Positions 9,768 to 19,718 are shown, counted from the first letter of the stretch. The stretch is 64,000 bases of DNA from Actinomyces bovis (GCF_900444995.1 NZ_UAPQ01000001.1:372001-436000); one strand, 5' to 3'. Notes: generated by a model not told the origin, from the letters alone. Numbers and translations are program-made.

Positions 9768-10070
9768 ATGGCGACCTCTAAGCAGACCATCGCATCGCTC
9801 ACAGAGCTGCTGGGGCCGGGGGCTCGCGCCCGCGCCATGATGGGTGAGTACGTGCTGTATTGGCGTGAGCGGGTGGTCGGCGGCGTCTACGACGAGCGCC
9901 TGCTGCTCAAGGACGTGCCCGCCGTGCGTGAGGCGGTGCCGGACGCCCCGCTGGAGGAGCCCTACCCGGGGGCCAAACCTGCCCGGCGCCTGCCTCTGCC
10001 TGCAAATGAGCAAGAGGCGGGGGCGCTCATTGAGGTGCTGGAGGCCTTGTGGGAGCAAGTGCCAACATAG
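9768..10070 (+). CDS. TfoX N-terminal-domain protein
   Basis: This 100-residue protein resembles the stand-alone N-terminal domain of TfoX/Sxy. The recognisable part is the hairpin core MMGEYVLYWRERVVGGVYD followed by LLLKDVPA. The TfoX C-terminal DNA-binding-like domain is absent. In gammaproteobacteria TfoX activates competence genes; the single-domain actinobacterial members have no established function. No ribosome site is visible. A TAACCT hexamer ends six nt before the ATG, suggesting a leaderless transcript. Confidence 0.75.
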   Translation: MATSKQTIASLTELLGPGARARAMMGEYVLYWRERVVGGVYDERLLLKDVPAVREAVPDAPLEEPYPGAKPARRLPLPANEQEAGALIEVLEALWEQVPT

Positions 10071-10579
10071 TGGCGCAGTTCACTCTGCGCGGACTTGCGG
10101 CCAATCATTTCTCAAACCGAAAAGATCAGACCATGCGCAGCGGGTCCCCAAGCGCCCACCCCTACAGAGCTGGACTGGTATCGGCGCGGTCGGCGCTAGG
10201 ACAATCGCCTCTGCACTCGTCATAACAGGCGGCATCTACGGTCTCTGTAATTCATGAGGAAGGGGTATCAAGGTGTACGTCACCCCTGCCGCTGTTCCCG
10301 TCTGCTGTGTGAAATAAGTCGGTGACCGATTATGAACCGCACCCCCAAGAAGAGCCACACCGCTCGGAGCAGTGTCCTCCATCCTGGTCGTGGCGACCGT
10401 CGTGTTCCTCCTCCTCGACCAGCGCAAGCGCTGAGACGGGCATGGGCGCCCCCCGGACTGTGCCCCCCCCATGACGTGCACGGCGAGGTTCCCTCCGGTC
10501 ATCACCGCTGGGAACCTCGCCGCTGTCGCCGCTGCGCCTACGGCGGGGTCAGCCACACGCAGGCGCGTGCAGGCACCGT
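10071..10579. other. Non-coding, apparently decayed stretch between TfoX-N gene and ileS
   Basis: I find no convincing gene in these 509 bases. Two fragments look like broken small reading frames. An ATG at 10332 gives MNRTPKKSHTARS; one base out of phase, a GTG at 10372 gives VSSILVVATVVFLLLDQRKR and a stop at 10432-10434. Together these would make a ~34-residue single-pass membrane peptide with one frameshift. A GTG at 10273 behind GAGGAAGGGG gives a 14-residue peptide of no known family. None is called as a gene. Confidence 0.4.
10481..10522 (-). terminator. Perfect 13-bp hairpin downstream of ileS
   Basis: CGGCGAGGTTCCC and GGGAACCTCGCCG form a perfect 13-bp stem with a 16-nt loop, about 60 nt beyond the ileS stop. 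There is no U-tract, as is often true of actinobacterial hairpins at gene ends, so the terminator role is inferred. Confidence 0.5.
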
Positions 10580-13500
10580 TCAGCCCTTGGTGACCTTGGC
10601 GCTGGGCGCCTCGGCCTCCGGGTCGGCCACCACGGTGGTGGACACGCAGCTGGTCTCTGACTTGAGCAGGTCCAGGTAGGCGCCGGTCCAGGCCCCCTTG
10701 TCCACTGGCACGGTCAGGGTCAGAGAGACCGGCTCACCAATCTGCATGCCCGCCGCCTTGCGCTCATCCATGACCAGGCGCACCAGATCGCGGGCCCAGC
10801 CCTCCGCCTCCAATTCCTCGTCCAAAGCCGTGTCCAGCACCACGAAAGCCCCGGAGTCGAGCATGGTGGCGGCCAGGGAGTCGTCCTCCAACTCGATGCG
10901 ACTGCTCAGGGTGAAGGCTGAATCCTCTGCCTCCAGGACCACGGGGGTGCCCTCCAGCAGCACGCCGTCGAAGCGCACGTCACCGTCCTCGGTGAGAACC
11001 CACTCTCCCGCCTTGACGGCGGCGAAGAGCTTGGAGGTGAGCTTGCGGACCTCCGGAGTGAAGGCACGCGGGTTGAGGGTGAGTTGCTGGCTGACCTGGT
11101 AGCCGGCGTCGGCGGCGTCCAGGACGCGCACCTCCTTGACATTGACCTCCTCGCCGATGAGGGCGCGGAAGGGGGCCAATCCTGCCGGGTCGGTGGTGGC
11201 CACCGTCAGGGTGCGCAAGGGCTGGCGCACCCGCAGTTTCTCGGCCTTGCGCAAGCCGAGCACGGCGGAGACGGCGTCGCGGGCCTCATCCATGGCGGTC
11301 ACCAAGGCGGCATCGGCCACGTGGGCGGGCAGCACCGGCCAGTCGGTCAGGTGCACGGAGCGCTCACCGGTCAGCCCCCGGTAGATCTCCTCGGAGACCA
11401 GTGGGGCCAGCGGCGCCATCACCTGGGTGAGCACCCGCAGCACCGTGGCCAGGGTGTCGAAGGCCGGGCGGCAGGTTTCCGAGTCGGCGTCGGTGAAGCG
11501 CGAGCGGGAGGTGCGCAGGTACCAGTTGGTGAGTACGTCGATGAAGTCACGGATGGTGGCGGTGGCGCCGGTGACGTCGTAGGCGTCCATCTGGGCGGCC
11601 ACGGTGGCCGCCAGGTCCTTGGCACGGGCCAGGATGTAGCGGTCCATGACGTGCAGGCTGCCGCGCGCCCCGAACAGGCTCGCGTCCTCCAGGTTCACGC
11701 CCTTAGTGACGTAGCCCCGGCCGTCTGCCGCCTGCCCGGCGTAGAGGGCGAAGAAGTACCAGGTATTCCACAGGGGCAGCAGGACCTGGCGCACCGTGTC
11801 GCGGACGGCGCGGCCGGTTACGGCCAGGTTCCCGCCGCGCACCACGGGGCTGGACAGCAGGAACCAGCGCATGGCGTCGGCGCCATCGCGATCGAAGACC
11901 ATGTTGACGTCGGGGTAGTTGCGCAGGGACTTGCTCATCTTGGCGCCGTCGTCGCCCAGGAGGATGCCGTGGGAGACGCAGGTGCGGAAGGCGGGCCGGT
12001 CGAACAGGGCGGTGGCCAGCACGTGCAGCGTGTAGAACCAGCCGCGGGTCTGGCCGATGTACTCCACGATGAAGTCGCCGGGGTTGTGGGACTCGAACCA
12101 TTCGACGTTCTCGAAGGGGTAGTGCACCTGGGCGTAGGGCATGGAGCCGGACTCGAACCAGCAGTCCAGGACGTCGGGGATGCGGCGCATCATGGACTTG
12201 CCGGTGGGGTCATCCGGGTTGGGGCGCACCAGGGTGTCGATGAAGGGCCGGTGCAGGTCCTTCACCTTCACCCCGAAGTCCCGCTCCAGCTCCTCGAAGG
12301 AGCCGTAGACGTCCTCACGCGGGTAGGCGGGATCGTCAGAGCGCCACACGGGGATGGGGGCACCCCAGAAGCGGTTGCGGGAGATGGACCAGTCGCGTGC
12401 CCCGGCCAGCCAATTGCCGAAGATGCCGTCCTTGATGTGGGCGGGGGTCCACTCGATCTGCCGGTTGAGTTCCACCATGCGGTCGCGGATGGCGGTCACC
12501 TTGACGAACCAGGAGGAGACGGCCTTGTAGATCAACGGCTCGCGGCAGCGCCAGCAGTGCGGGTAGCTGTGCACGTAGCTCTTCTGCTGCACCAGGACCG
12601 CGCGATGGGCGGCGTCCACGCGGGCGAGCGGGCCGCTGCCGTCACGCAGATCCGCAGTGATCGGCTTATTGGCCTCGAAGACCTGCAGGCCCTGGTAGTC
12701 GGGCACCTCAGTGGTGAAGCAGCCGCCCTCGTCCACGGGCAGGACGGGGTTAATCCCGGCTTCCATGCAGACGAACATGTCGTCCTCACCGAAGGCGGGG
12801 GCGATATGCACCAGGCCGGTACCGTCCTCAGTGGTGACGTAGTCACCGCCGATGATGCTCCAACCCTGGGGGCCTGGGGCGGCACCCTCCTCGCGGTGGG
12901 CGGCGTCGTTAAAGTAGTCGAAGATCGGGTGGTAGCGGCGGCCCACCAGCTCGGAGCCCTTGAGACGAGCCAGAACCTCCGGCTCCTCGCCGAGTTCCTT
13001 GGTGTAGGCCTCCAGGCGGGCCTCTCCCAGGACCACGTCCTGTCCGGCCAGTGGGGAGTCCAGGTCCGCGGCCACGCGCACCACCACGTAGTCGATGTCC
13101 GGCCCGGCGGCCACAGCCAGGTTGGAGGGCAGGGTCCAGGGGGTGGTGGTCCAGATGAGGATCAGTTCCGGACTGTGGGCGCCGGGCAGGAGCGGCTCGG
13201 TCAGGCGCATGCCGACGGTGACGGTGTTGTCCTGGCGATCCTGGTAGACGTCATCGTCCATTTTGAGCTCGTGGTTGCTCAGAGGGGTGCGATCATGCCA
13301 GCAGTAGGGCAGGACGCGGTAGCCCTGGTAGGCCAGGCCCTTGTCGTAGAGGGTTTTGAAGGCCCAGATGACGGACTCCATGTAGGTGGGGTCCAGGGTC
13401 TTGTAGTCGCCCTCGAAGTCCACCCAGCGGGCCTGGCGGGTGACGTAGTCCTCCCACTCCTTGGTGTAGCGCAGCACGGAGGTGCGGCACTCCTCATTGA

Positions 13501-13939
13501 ACTTCTCGATCCCTATGCCGCCGGGGCGGGTGATCTCGGAGACGTCATCGATGCCCAGGAGCCGCTGGGCCTCCAGCTCGGCGGGCAGTCCGTGGGTGTC
13601 CCAGCCGAAGCGGCGCTCGACGCGGCGGCCCTGTTGGGTCTGGTAGCGGCCGACGGCGTCCTTGACGTAGCCGGTCAGCAGGTGGCCGTAGTGGGGCAGG
13701 CCGTTGGCGAAGGGAGGGCCGTCGTAGAATACGAACTCGTTGGTGCGGCCATCGGCGTCGTAGGCGGGGCGGGAGTCGATGGAGGCCTGGAAGGTGCGGT
13801 CGTCCTGCCAGTAGGCCAGTATGTCCTCCTCGATCGCCGGGAAGGAGGGCGCGGGGTCGACCTGCTGGCCGGGACGGTGCAGGGGGTAGAAGGAGGCACC
13901 GGTGTGGGTGCCGGGAGTGTGGTCGGTGGTGTCGGCCAT
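10580..13939 (-). CDS. ileS: Isoleucyl-tRNA synthetase, eukaryote-like type
   Basis: IleS charges tRNA-Ile and edits mischarged valine. The 1119-residue protein has the HIGH-equivalent motif in [11 protein letters not shown] at about residue 80, the KMSKS loop ([13 protein letters not shown]) at about 668, a Cys pair in [12 protein letters not shown] and a full anticodon-binding and C-terminal region. The motif text around the active site ([26 protein letters not shown]) follows the eukaryote-like, type 2 form rather than the E. coli form; this type is known for low sensitivity to mupirocin. The frame is open upstream to 14062, but that stretch is the T-box leader. I start at the ATG at 13939 ([10 protein letters not shown]), which has GAGGCGG upstream. 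Confidence 0.95.
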   Translation of the reverse strand: MADTTDHTPGTHTGASFYPLHRPGQQVDPAPSFPAIEEDILAYWQDDRTFQASIDSRPAYDADGRTNEFVFYDGPPFANGLPHYGHLLTGYVKDAVGRYQTQQGRRVERRFGWDTHGLPAELEAQRLLGIDDVSEITRPGGIGIEKFNEECRTSVLRYTKEWEDYVTRQARWVDFEGDYKTLDPTYMESVIWAFKTLYDKGLAYQGYRVLPYCWHDRTPLSNHELKMDDDVYQDRQDNTVTVGMRLTEPLLPGAHSPELILIWTTTPWTLPSNLAVAAGPDIDYVVVRVAADLDSPLAGQDVVLGEARLEAYTKELGEEPEVLARLKGSELVGRRYHPIFDYFNDAAHREEGAAPGPQGWSIIGGDYVTTEDGTGLVHIAPAFGEDDMFVCMEAGINPVLPVDEGGCFTTEVPDYQGLQVFEANKPITADLRDGSGPLARVDAAHRAVLVQQKSYVHSYPHCWRCREPLIYKAVSSWFVKVTAIRDRMVELNRQIEWTPAHIKDGIFGNWLAGARDWSISRNRFWGAPIPVWRSDDPAYPREDVYGSFEELERDFGVKVKDLHRPFIDTLVRPNPDDPTGKSMMRRIPDVLDCWFESGSMPYAQVHYPFENVEWFESHNPGDFIVEYIGQTRGWFYTLHVLATALFDRPAFRTCVSHGILLGDDGAKMSKSLRNYPDVNMVFDRDGADAMRWFLLSSPVVRGGNLAVTGRAVRDTVRQVLLPLWNTWYFFALYAGQAADGRGYVTKGVNLEDASLFGARGSLHVMDRYILARAKDLAATVAAQMDAYDVTGATATIRDFIDVLTNWYLRTSRSRFTDADSETCRPAFDTLATVLRVLTQVMAPLAPLVSEEIYRGLTGERSVHLTDWPVLPAHVADAALVTAMDEARDAVSAVLGLRKAEKLRVRQPLRTLTVATTDPAGLAPFRALIGEEVNVKEVRVLDAADAGYQVSQQLTLNPRAFTPEVRKLTSKLFAAVKAGEWVLTEDGDVRFDGVLLEGTPVVLEAEDSAFTLSSRIELEDDSLAATMLDSGAFVVLDTALDEELEAEGWARDLVRLVMDERKAAGMQIGEPVSLTLTVPVDKGAWTGAYLDLLKSETSCVSTTVVADPEAEAPSAKVTKG

Positions 13940-13949
13940 CGGGTCCGCC

Positions 13950-14232
13950 TCGCGTGTTGCTCGTGACTGTTCGGGGGTCACGAGGACGACAGCGGGCCCG
14001 ATCCCCCTGGCGGGGTCCCTGGCGCCGCGCCGCGGTACCACCTCGCTTGCTCCGCGTGTCAACGCCTGGTGGCGAGGACGGCGCGGGGCCGCTCATTAGG
14101 GGCTGTGCGGGCCCCGCCCGCCCGGTTCTAATGGGGCGCCACAGCGCCGGTTCTTCCGGGAGGCTCGCCGGTGATGCCCGGGCGCCACAACGTGTGCTGG
14201 GTGCGCCGGCCGGGTCAGTGCCTGTTGGCGGG
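13950..14232 (-). promoter_or_regulatory. T-box riboswitch in the ileS leader
   Basis: The minus-strand leader of ileS carries the T-box core GGTGGTACCGCG (14042-14031), the sequence that base-pairs with the uncharged tRNA acceptor end. Upstream of it lies a GC-rich stem I region in which an ATC isoleucine codon (GGGCATCACCGG) could be the specifier. Between the T-box core and the start codon, CTCGTGAC and GTCACGAG form a hairpin near the ribosome site, and there is no U-rich terminator. Actinobacterial ileS T-boxes are known to act on translation, and this layout fits. The boundaries are approximate. Confidence 0.85.
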
Positions 14233-14238
14233 AGTGTA
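14233..14238 (-). promoter_or_regulatory. Probable -10 element of the ileS leader promoter
   Basis: The minus strand reads TACACT just before the start of the predicted T-box leader. No good -35 hexamer is seen at 16-18 nt, so the call rests on the hexamer and its position. Confidence 0.4.
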
Positions 14239-14323
14239 ACAGGCCGTGATCGTGGCCCTGCGGGCGGCGCCTCCGGCTTGGGCTCCGGCCGACTGGCAGC
14301 GGGATGATCCGGCCGCCGCTGGC

Positions 14324-15145
14324 TCAGCTGCGCGCGATGAGCGTGTTGCTGGCCTGCGCCCGGGGGCGCACGGTCATCGAGTCGATGTTGACGTGGGGCG
14401 GCCGTTCGAGAGCCCAAACGATGCATTCCGCGACGTCCTCGGCCACAAGCGGATGCTCGACCCCGGCGTAGACGGCGGCCGCTTTCTTGGCGTCACCACC
14501 TAAGCGGTTGAGGGAGAATTCTTCAGTGGCGACCATGCCGGGGGCGATCTCAATGATTCGGACGGGCTCGCCCACCAGCTCGAGCCGCAGGGTCTCGGCG
14601 ATGACTCGTTCGGCATACTTGGCTGCCACATAACCGGCGCCCCCAGGGTAGGTGCCGTGCGCCGCCGTCGAGGTGAGAAATAAGACATCACCGCCGCGCT
14701 GACGCAGGCCCGGTAGGAAGGCGCGCGTGATGCGCAGGGCCGCCAGGGCGTTGCGCTCGTACATGGTCAGCCAGTCCTCGGGCCTGCCCTCGGCCACGGG
14801 GTCGACGCCGATGGCACCACCAGCGTTGTTGACGACGGCGTCGATGGGCCCGTCGGCCAGGACCTGGGCGGCCAGACGGTCGACGTCGTTCTGGTCCTGG
14901 AGGTCGGCGGCGACCCACTGGCAGCCGGTCTCGGCGGCGAGGGCCTGGAGCCGCTCGGTGCGGCGAGCGGTGGCGACGACCTGCCAGCCGTGGGAGCGCA
15001 GGAGCCGCACGGTAGCTGCCCCAATGCCGGTGGAGGCCCCCGTGACCAGGGCACGGCGTCCTGAGTTCGGAGTCGTACCGCCGGGGCCGGACGAGTCGAG
15101 GACTGGCGTACTGGTGGTTTGAGTGGGCGCCGTGTCGATGGTCAT
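14324..15145 (-). CDS. Short-chain dehydrogenase/reductase
   Basis: This is a classical SDR oxidoreductase. It has the cofactor loop TGASTGIG at about residues 34-41, NNAG at about 107, a catalytic Ser in FLTSTAAHG and the YVAAK active-site motif (YxxxK). The Arg residues after the cofactor loop (ARRTER) point to NADP(H). It has 273 residues, including a ~30-residue Thr/Pro/Gly-rich N-terminal tail before the Rossmann fold. The substrate is unknown. It is divergent from proC. A CATGAT hexamer six nt before the ATG suggests a leaderless message. Confidence 0.88.
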   Translation of the reverse strand: MTIDTAPTQTTSTPVLDSSGPGGTTPNSGRRALVTGASTGIGAATVRLLRSHGWQVVATARRTERLQALAAETGCQWVAADLQDQNDVDRLAAQVLADGPIDAVVNNAGGAIGVDPVAEGRPEDWLTMYERNALAALRITRAFLPGLRQRGGDVLFLTSTAAHGTYPGGAGYVAAKYAERVIAETLRLELVGEPVRIIEIAPGMVATEEFSLNRLGGDAKKAAAVYAGVEHPLVAEDVAECIVWALERPPHVNIDSMTVRPRAQASNTLIARS

Positions 15146-15332
15146 ACCCGTATCATGCAGTCATGCTCAGCGGGGATGCACCACTGGTGGCAGCCCACCG
15201 GGAACCGGCTTGGGCGCGATAGACGATCGCTTGGCATGTCTTTCCCCTCAGCCTCACTGCTGCCCCTCGCACGCGCGCACGGGAGCCGCTCCCCAACGCA
15301 CCACCTGCATCAACCCCGGCTACGCTGACCAC

Positions 15333-16181
15333 ATGACGGTTTACGGCTTCATCGGCGCGGGCAACATGGTGGGCGCGATTGTGCGCGGAGCGGTCGCGGC
15401 AGGCCTGACCCGTGGCGAGGACGCCGCCACGATCCTGCTCACGAGCCCCCACGACTCAGCAGCCGAACTGGCCGCACAGCTTGCGGACCCCCGTGTCGAG
15501 GTGCTCACCGACGTTTCCGCGCTGGTGCGCCGCAGTGAGGTCCTGGTTCTGGGGGTCAAACCGCAAGTCGTGCCGGGCGTGTTAAAACAGGTCCACCAGG
15601 AGCTGGGCGAACACACTCCCCTGCTGGTATCCCTGGCTGCGGGGCTCGCGCTGGCGCGATTGGAGTCCCTGACTCCCAACGGCACGCGCATGGTGCGCGT
15701 CATGCCGAACTTGGCTGCCGCCGTCGGCGAGTCGATGACAGCAGTAACCGCGAACCTACTCGCCACCCAGGCGGACGTAGATGCAGTTCTCGCCCTCATG
15801 AATGCGGTGGGGCGCACCGTGATCCTGGAGGAGGGGCATTTTTCCGCGTTCATCGGATTGGCCGGCTCCTCCCCCGCCTTCGTGTTCCATTTCATTGACG
15901 ATCTTGCTCGCGCGGGAGTCATGGCGGGGATTCCCAAGGCGCAGGCAGTTGCTATCGTCTGCCAGGCGGTGCTGGGCGCGGCGCGGATGGTGCAGGCGCA
16001 GGCACCGGCTCAGACTGCCGCTGGGGTCGGCCGCACCCCTGCGGACCTGCTGGACGCCGTCTGCTCGCCGGGGGGCACCACGGTTGCCGGCATTCTGGCA
16101 TTGGAGCAGGCGGGTTTTGCGGCCGCTGTGGCGCAAGCCTTTCAGTCCGTCGTCGAACGCGATCGCGACCTGGGCGCCTGA
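15333..16181 (+). CDS. proC: Pyrroline-5-carboxylate reductase
   Basis: ProC reduces 1-pyrroline-5-carboxylate to proline with NAD(P)H. The 282-residue product starts MTVYGFIGAGNMVGAIVRG with the GxGxxG cofactor loop, continues with VLGVKPQVVPGVL and MVRVMPNLAAAVGESM, and has the C-terminal signature SPGGTTVAGILALEQAGF. The frame is open further upstream, but the Rossmann start fixes the ATG at 15333. TACGCT ends six nt before this ATG and no ribosome site exists, so the mRNA is probably leaderless. The gene converges on the ABC pair. Confidence 0.95.
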   Translation: MTVYGFIGAGNMVGAIVRGAVAAGLTRGEDAATILLTSPHDSAAELAAQLADPRVEVLTDVSALVRRSEVLVLGVKPQVVPGVLKQVHQELGEHTPLLVSLAAGLALARLESLTPNGTRMVRVMPNLAAAVGESMTAVTANLLATQADVDAVLALMNAVGRTVILEEGHFSAFIGLAGSSPAFVFHFIDDLARAGVMAGIPKAQAVAIVCQAVLGAARMVQAQAPAQTAAGVGRTPADLLDAVCSPGGTTVAGILALEQAGFAAAVAQAFQSVVERDRDLGA

Positions 16182-16202
16182 TCCCGCAGGTCGTTGCGCC
16201 CT

Positions 16203-17942
16203 TCAGGCTCGCGCCAGATGCCAGCGCGAGGACGCCGTCGCCGCCTCGATGAAGTCCCGGTAGGGGCCTGGCACGGCCGCAAGTTCCGCCGGTGTACCGC
16301 GCTGCACCACCCGCGCCCCGCCCTGCGCAGGCTGTAGGAACACCACTTCATCGGCCCGCCGGATCGTGGAGAGCCGATGCGCCACCACCAGCACCGTGCG
16401 CCCCTGGGACAGTTCGCGCACCACCTCGGTGATCGCGGACTCGTTCTCCCCGTCCAGGGCGGAGGTGATCTCGTCGAGCAACAGGATGGGGGCGTCCTTG
16501 ATGAAGGCGCGGGCGATCGCCACCCGCTGGCGTTCACCGCCGGACAGGCTCAATCCGCCCGGCCCCACTCTGGTGTCCCAACCGTGCGGTAGGGCCGCGA
16601 TCACCTGGTCCAGGCGGGCCCGCTTCGCGGCGGCCTCCAGCTCGGCGTCAGTGGCCTCGGGCCGGGCCACCCGCAAGTTCTCACGGATGGTGGTGTCGAA
16701 GAGGTACACGTCCTGGAAGACCATGGAGGTCAGATCCATGACTTGGTTGGAGGGCAGATCGCGCACGTCGGCTCCGCCGATCAGCACCCGCCCGCGGTCC
16801 ACGTCCAAAAAGCGCATCACCAGGCGCAGGATCGTGGACTTGCCAGCTCCTGAGGGCCCCACCAGTGCGGTGACCCTGCCCTGCTCGGCGGTCAGGCTCA
16901 CACCTCCCAGCACCGGCCGGTCGGCGTCGTAGGCGAAGTCCACGTCCACCAACTCGATGCGCGTGCCCTGCACTTGGGCCCGCTGGGACGCTTCCGGCTC
17001 GGGCAGGGGTTGGGCGTCGAGGATCTGGCTCATGGCGGTCAGGGCCACACGGGCGTTGTCCGCCTCAGCGGAGTACATGGCGGCCTTGGTCAGGGGCATG
17101 AGCATACGGGAGACCACCGTCATCACGGCCAGATAGCCGAAGACGTCCAGCCGCTGTCCGCCGATACTGCTCAGAGCCAGGGCCATGGCGCAGGCGAAGG
17201 CCAGGTTGACCACCAGGTTGAATACCTGTGCCGGCCGTCCCTTGATGCGCAGACCGGCCAGGGTGGCGGCGGCGTCGGCCTCCAGGGTGGTGCGCACCGG
17301 CTCCCAGCCCCGCTCCGTGGCCCCGCTGGCGCGCAGCACGGCCTGCAGCCGGGCGAACTCCACCAGGCGCCCGGCGGCGGCCGCGGCGGCCTGGTCCTCC
17401 AGCTCATTGGCGCGGTGCGTGGCCACTGCCATGCGCCGCCACAGCAGGTAGAGGATGATCGCGGTCACGGCCATTACCAGGGCCACGGCGGGGTCCACGA
17501 AGACGGTGGCCACCAGCATCACCAGCGGTACCAGGAAGGCGTTGCACAGGTTGGGGATGACCATTGAGGTCAGGTGGGAGAGGGTGTTGACCTCTTTGGA
17601 AGTGGCGTTGACGACGGCGGCCTCCCGCTGGGCGTTGAACCATCCCAGGGGCAGGGCCAGCACATGCTCGGCCACGCGGTCGATCATCGTGTCGCAGATC
17701 TCGAACACGCTCACCCGGTAGGAGCGGAACATGGCGGTGGTGTCGACCACCATAGTGACCAGCCCCAGTATCACGATGGCCGTGAGCCAGCCGCCCAGCC
17801 CCGGTCCATTGGTGTAGAAGGCCCGTAAGAAGGGAATCATCAGCGCCAGGGTCAGGCCCTGCAGCACGGCGGAGGCCATGAACCAGACCAGGATTCGGCG
17901 CATCTCCCGGGCGTTCACCAGACGCAGCAGTATCTTCCACAT
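16203..17942 (-). CDS. ABC transporter ATPase/permease, YbtQ/IrtB-like half
   Basis: This is the second half of a heterodimeric exporter-fold ABC transporter. About 320 residues with six membrane segments are followed by an ATPase domain with Walker A GPSGAGKST at about 364, the signature LSGGERQRVAIARAF, Walker B ILLLDEITSALD and the H-loop VVAHRLSTI. The membrane domain text (LPLGWFNAQREAAVVN, EVNTLSHL) resembles IrtB/YbtQ, which import ferric siderophores despite their exporter fold. It begins three nt after the partner gene stops, with GGGGAAGGTG as ribosome site. The iron role is inferred from similarity and the DtxR-like box upstream. Confidence 0.88.
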   Translation of the reverse strand: MWKILLRLVNAREMRRILVWFMASAVLQGLTLALMIPFLRAFYTNGPGLGGWLTAIVILGLVTMVVDTTAMFRSYRVSVFEICDTMIDRVAEHVLALPLGWFNAQREAAVVNATSKEVNTLSHLTSMVIPNLCNAFLVPLVMLVATVFVDPAVALVMAVTAIILYLLWRRMAVATHRANELEDQAAAAAAGRLVEFARLQAVLRASGATERGWEPVRTTLEADAAATLAGLRIKGRPAQVFNLVVNLAFACAMALALSSIGGQRLDVFGYLAVMTVVSRMLMPLTKAAMYSAEADNARVALTAMSQILDAQPLPEPEASQRAQVQGTRIELVDVDFAYDADRPVLGGVSLTAEQGRVTALVGPSGAGKSTILRLVMRFLDVDRGRVLIGGADVRDLPSNQVMDLTSMVFQDVYLFDTTIRENLRVARPEATDAELEAAAKRARLDQVIAALPHGWDTRVGPGGLSLSGGERQRVAIARAFIKDAPILLLDEITSALDGENESAITEVVRELSQGRTVLVVAHRLSTIRRADEVVFLQPAQGGARVVQRGTPAELAAVPGPYRDFIEAATASSRWHLARA

Positions 17943-17945
17943 ATC

Positions 17946-19718
17946 TCATTCACCTTCCCCGGTGTCCGCCAGGGCAGCCACTTCAGCACTGAGATCCTGG
18001 CTGCGCCACATGGCGGCGTAGCGCCCGTCCAGCTCCATGAGTTCAGGGTGGGTGCCGCGTTCAGCGATATGCCCGTCAGCGACGACGAGGATCTGGTCGG
18101 CGTCGCGGATGGTGGCCAGGCGGTGGGCTATGACGATTACGGTGCGGCCCCGGGCCAGCTCGGACAGGGCGGCGTGGATGTCGCGCTCGGAGGCGGGATC
18201 CGCCTGGGCGGTGGCCTCGTCGAGCACCAGAATGGGGGCGTCCTGGAGGTAGGCGCGGGCCAGGGCTACGCGTTGGCGCTCCCCACCTGACAGGAAGCCG
18301 CCCTGCTGCCCGAGCACGGTGTCGTAGCCCTGGGGCAGGCGGGTGATGCGCTCGTGGATGCAGGCGGCGCGAGCGGCCTTCTCGATCTGCTCCCGGGTGG
18401 CGCCTGGGCGCCCCAGGGCGATGTTCTCGGCCACTGTGTCGTGGGAAAGAGCCGCCTCTTGGAGCACTACGGCCACGCGGGACAACAGCCAGGCGAAGGT
18501 GGCCTCACGCACGTCCACCCCGCTGATGCGCACGGCCCCGGAGTCGACGTCGTAGAAGCGTGCGATCAGCCGGGCCAGGGTGGATTTGCCGCCCCCGGAG
18601 GGGCCTACCAGGGCGGTCACGGTACCGGGTTCAGCGGTAAAGGACAGGTTCTTGAGGACCGGTACTCCCTCCTCGTAGCCGAAGGTGACGTCGGCCACTT
18701 CCACGCGCCCGGGTGCGGGGCCCTCCCCTTCGGTCAGGCCGCCCTGGGGCATGGGGGCCTGGGAGAGCAGGTCCGCGGTGGACTTGGCGGCCATCTGCGA
18801 TTCGTAGATGTGCTGCATCAGGTAGATGAGGGTGAGCATCCCCTCGGGCAGCCCCGGAGCCAGCAGGAAGAAGGGGAGCGTGGCGGACAACTCGCTCCAG
18901 CCCTGGCTGGTGAACCAGAAGGCCAGCGGGGCCACGGTGGCGAATACGGTGGCGGGCCGCAGTAGCGCACCCATGAGGCTCATGGACTTGCCGGAAGCGG
19001 AGACCCACTCGTAGGAGATGTCCGAGAAGTGCCGCCGAGTGGTGCCGAAGCTGGTGCGGGTGGTGTCGGTGGCCTGGAAGCTCTTGATCTCCTTGATGCC
19101 CTCGAGCATCTCGACGGTGGCGGAGGCCAGTGCGGTTTGAGCTACCCCGAAACGCTCGGTGATTCCGCCCAGGCCCCGCATGCTCAACACGGAGATGCCT
19201 CCGATGCCCACCACCCACACGCCCGCGAGGGCCAGGGTCAGGCGCCAGTCGACCCACAGCAGATAGGACAGGCCGGCGATAGTGCTGACGACGGCGGTGG
19301 TCGCGTCTCCGGGCACGTGGGCCACCAGGGTGTGGATGGAGGCGGTGTCGTCGCAGACCATCTTGCGGATCGTGCCATGGGGGAGCTCGGCCACACGGCC
19401 CAGTGGGAGGTGGCTGAGGGCATCGACAACCCGCTTGCGCAGGTGGTGGCGGAGGTGGGCCTCTGCCAGATGGGTGGTTCCCAACCCCGCGAGGTAGAGC
19501 AGCTGTGCCACCAGTAGCGCGACTACGGCGATTACCGCCCAGGCCCAAGGCTTCGCGGCCCACCCGTGGGCTGTGGACTCCCCCAGCCAAATCTGCGCCA
19601 TATGGTGCAGGGCCGCGTAGGGCACGATGGAGGCGATGGCACTGGCCGCCGTGAGCAGGCCGGAGATGACCATCTCCTTGTGGGCGGGGCGGATCAGATC
19701 ACTTACGGTGACCGTCAT
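17946..19718 (-). CDS. ABC transporter ATPase/permease, YbtP/IrtA-like half
   Basis: This is the first gene of the ABC pair. It has an N-terminal six-helix membrane domain and a C-terminal ATPase with Walker A GPSGGGKST at about 373, the signature LSGGERQRVALARAY, Walker B ILVLDEATAQAD and IAHRLATIRDAD. The membrane part (LPLGRVAELPHGTIRKMVCD) resembles YbtP/IrtA; the flavin/SIP reductase domain that mycobacterial IrtA carries is absent. An ATG at 19733 is also in frame, but AAAGG lies seven nt before the ATG at 19718, so I start there (MTVTVSDLIRP). Iron limitation probably induces it through the DtxR-type box about 105 nt upstream. Confidence 0.88.
   Translation of the reverse strand: MTVTVSDLIRPAHKEMVISGLLTAASAIASIVPYAALHHMAQIWLGESTAHGWAAKPWAWAVIAVVALLVAQLLYLAGLGTTHLAEAHLRHHLRKRVVDALSHLPLGRVAELPHGTIRKMVCDDTASIHTLVAHVPGDATTAVVSTIAGLSYLLWVDWRLTLALAGVWVVGIGGISVLSMRGLGGITERFGVAQTALASATVEMLEGIKEIKSFQATDTTRTSFGTTRRHFSDISYEWVSASGKSMSLMGALLRPATVFATVAPLAFWFTSQGWSELSATLPFFLLAPGLPEGMLTLIYLMQHIYESQMAAKSTADLLSQAPMPQGGLTEGEGPAPGRVEVADVTFGYEEGVPVLKNLSFTAEPGTVTALVGPSGGGKSTLARLIARFYDVDSGAVRISGVDVREATFAWLLSRVAVVLQEAALSHDTVAENIALGRPGATREQIEKAARAACIHERITRLPQGYDTVLGQQGGFLSGGERQRVALARAYLQDAPILVLDEATAQADPASERDIHAALSELARGRTVIVIAHRLATIRDADQILVVADGHIAERGTHPELMELDGRYAAMWRSQDLSAEVAALADTGEGE

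Noticed and set aside
10332-10679. A 115-residue plus-strand gene
   Set aside because: It runs antisense into the ileS 3' end and loses any membrane-like character after residue 14.
11084-13966. A 960-codon open frame on the plus strand, opposite ileS
   Set aside because: It lies entirely antisense to a clear ileS, has low-complexity Gly/His/Gln/Val composition typical of mirrored high-GC codons, and resembles no family.
13940-14062. N-terminal extension of IleS
   Set aside because: These codons fall in the leader hairpin and T-box region and are rich in Arg/Pro without family similarity.
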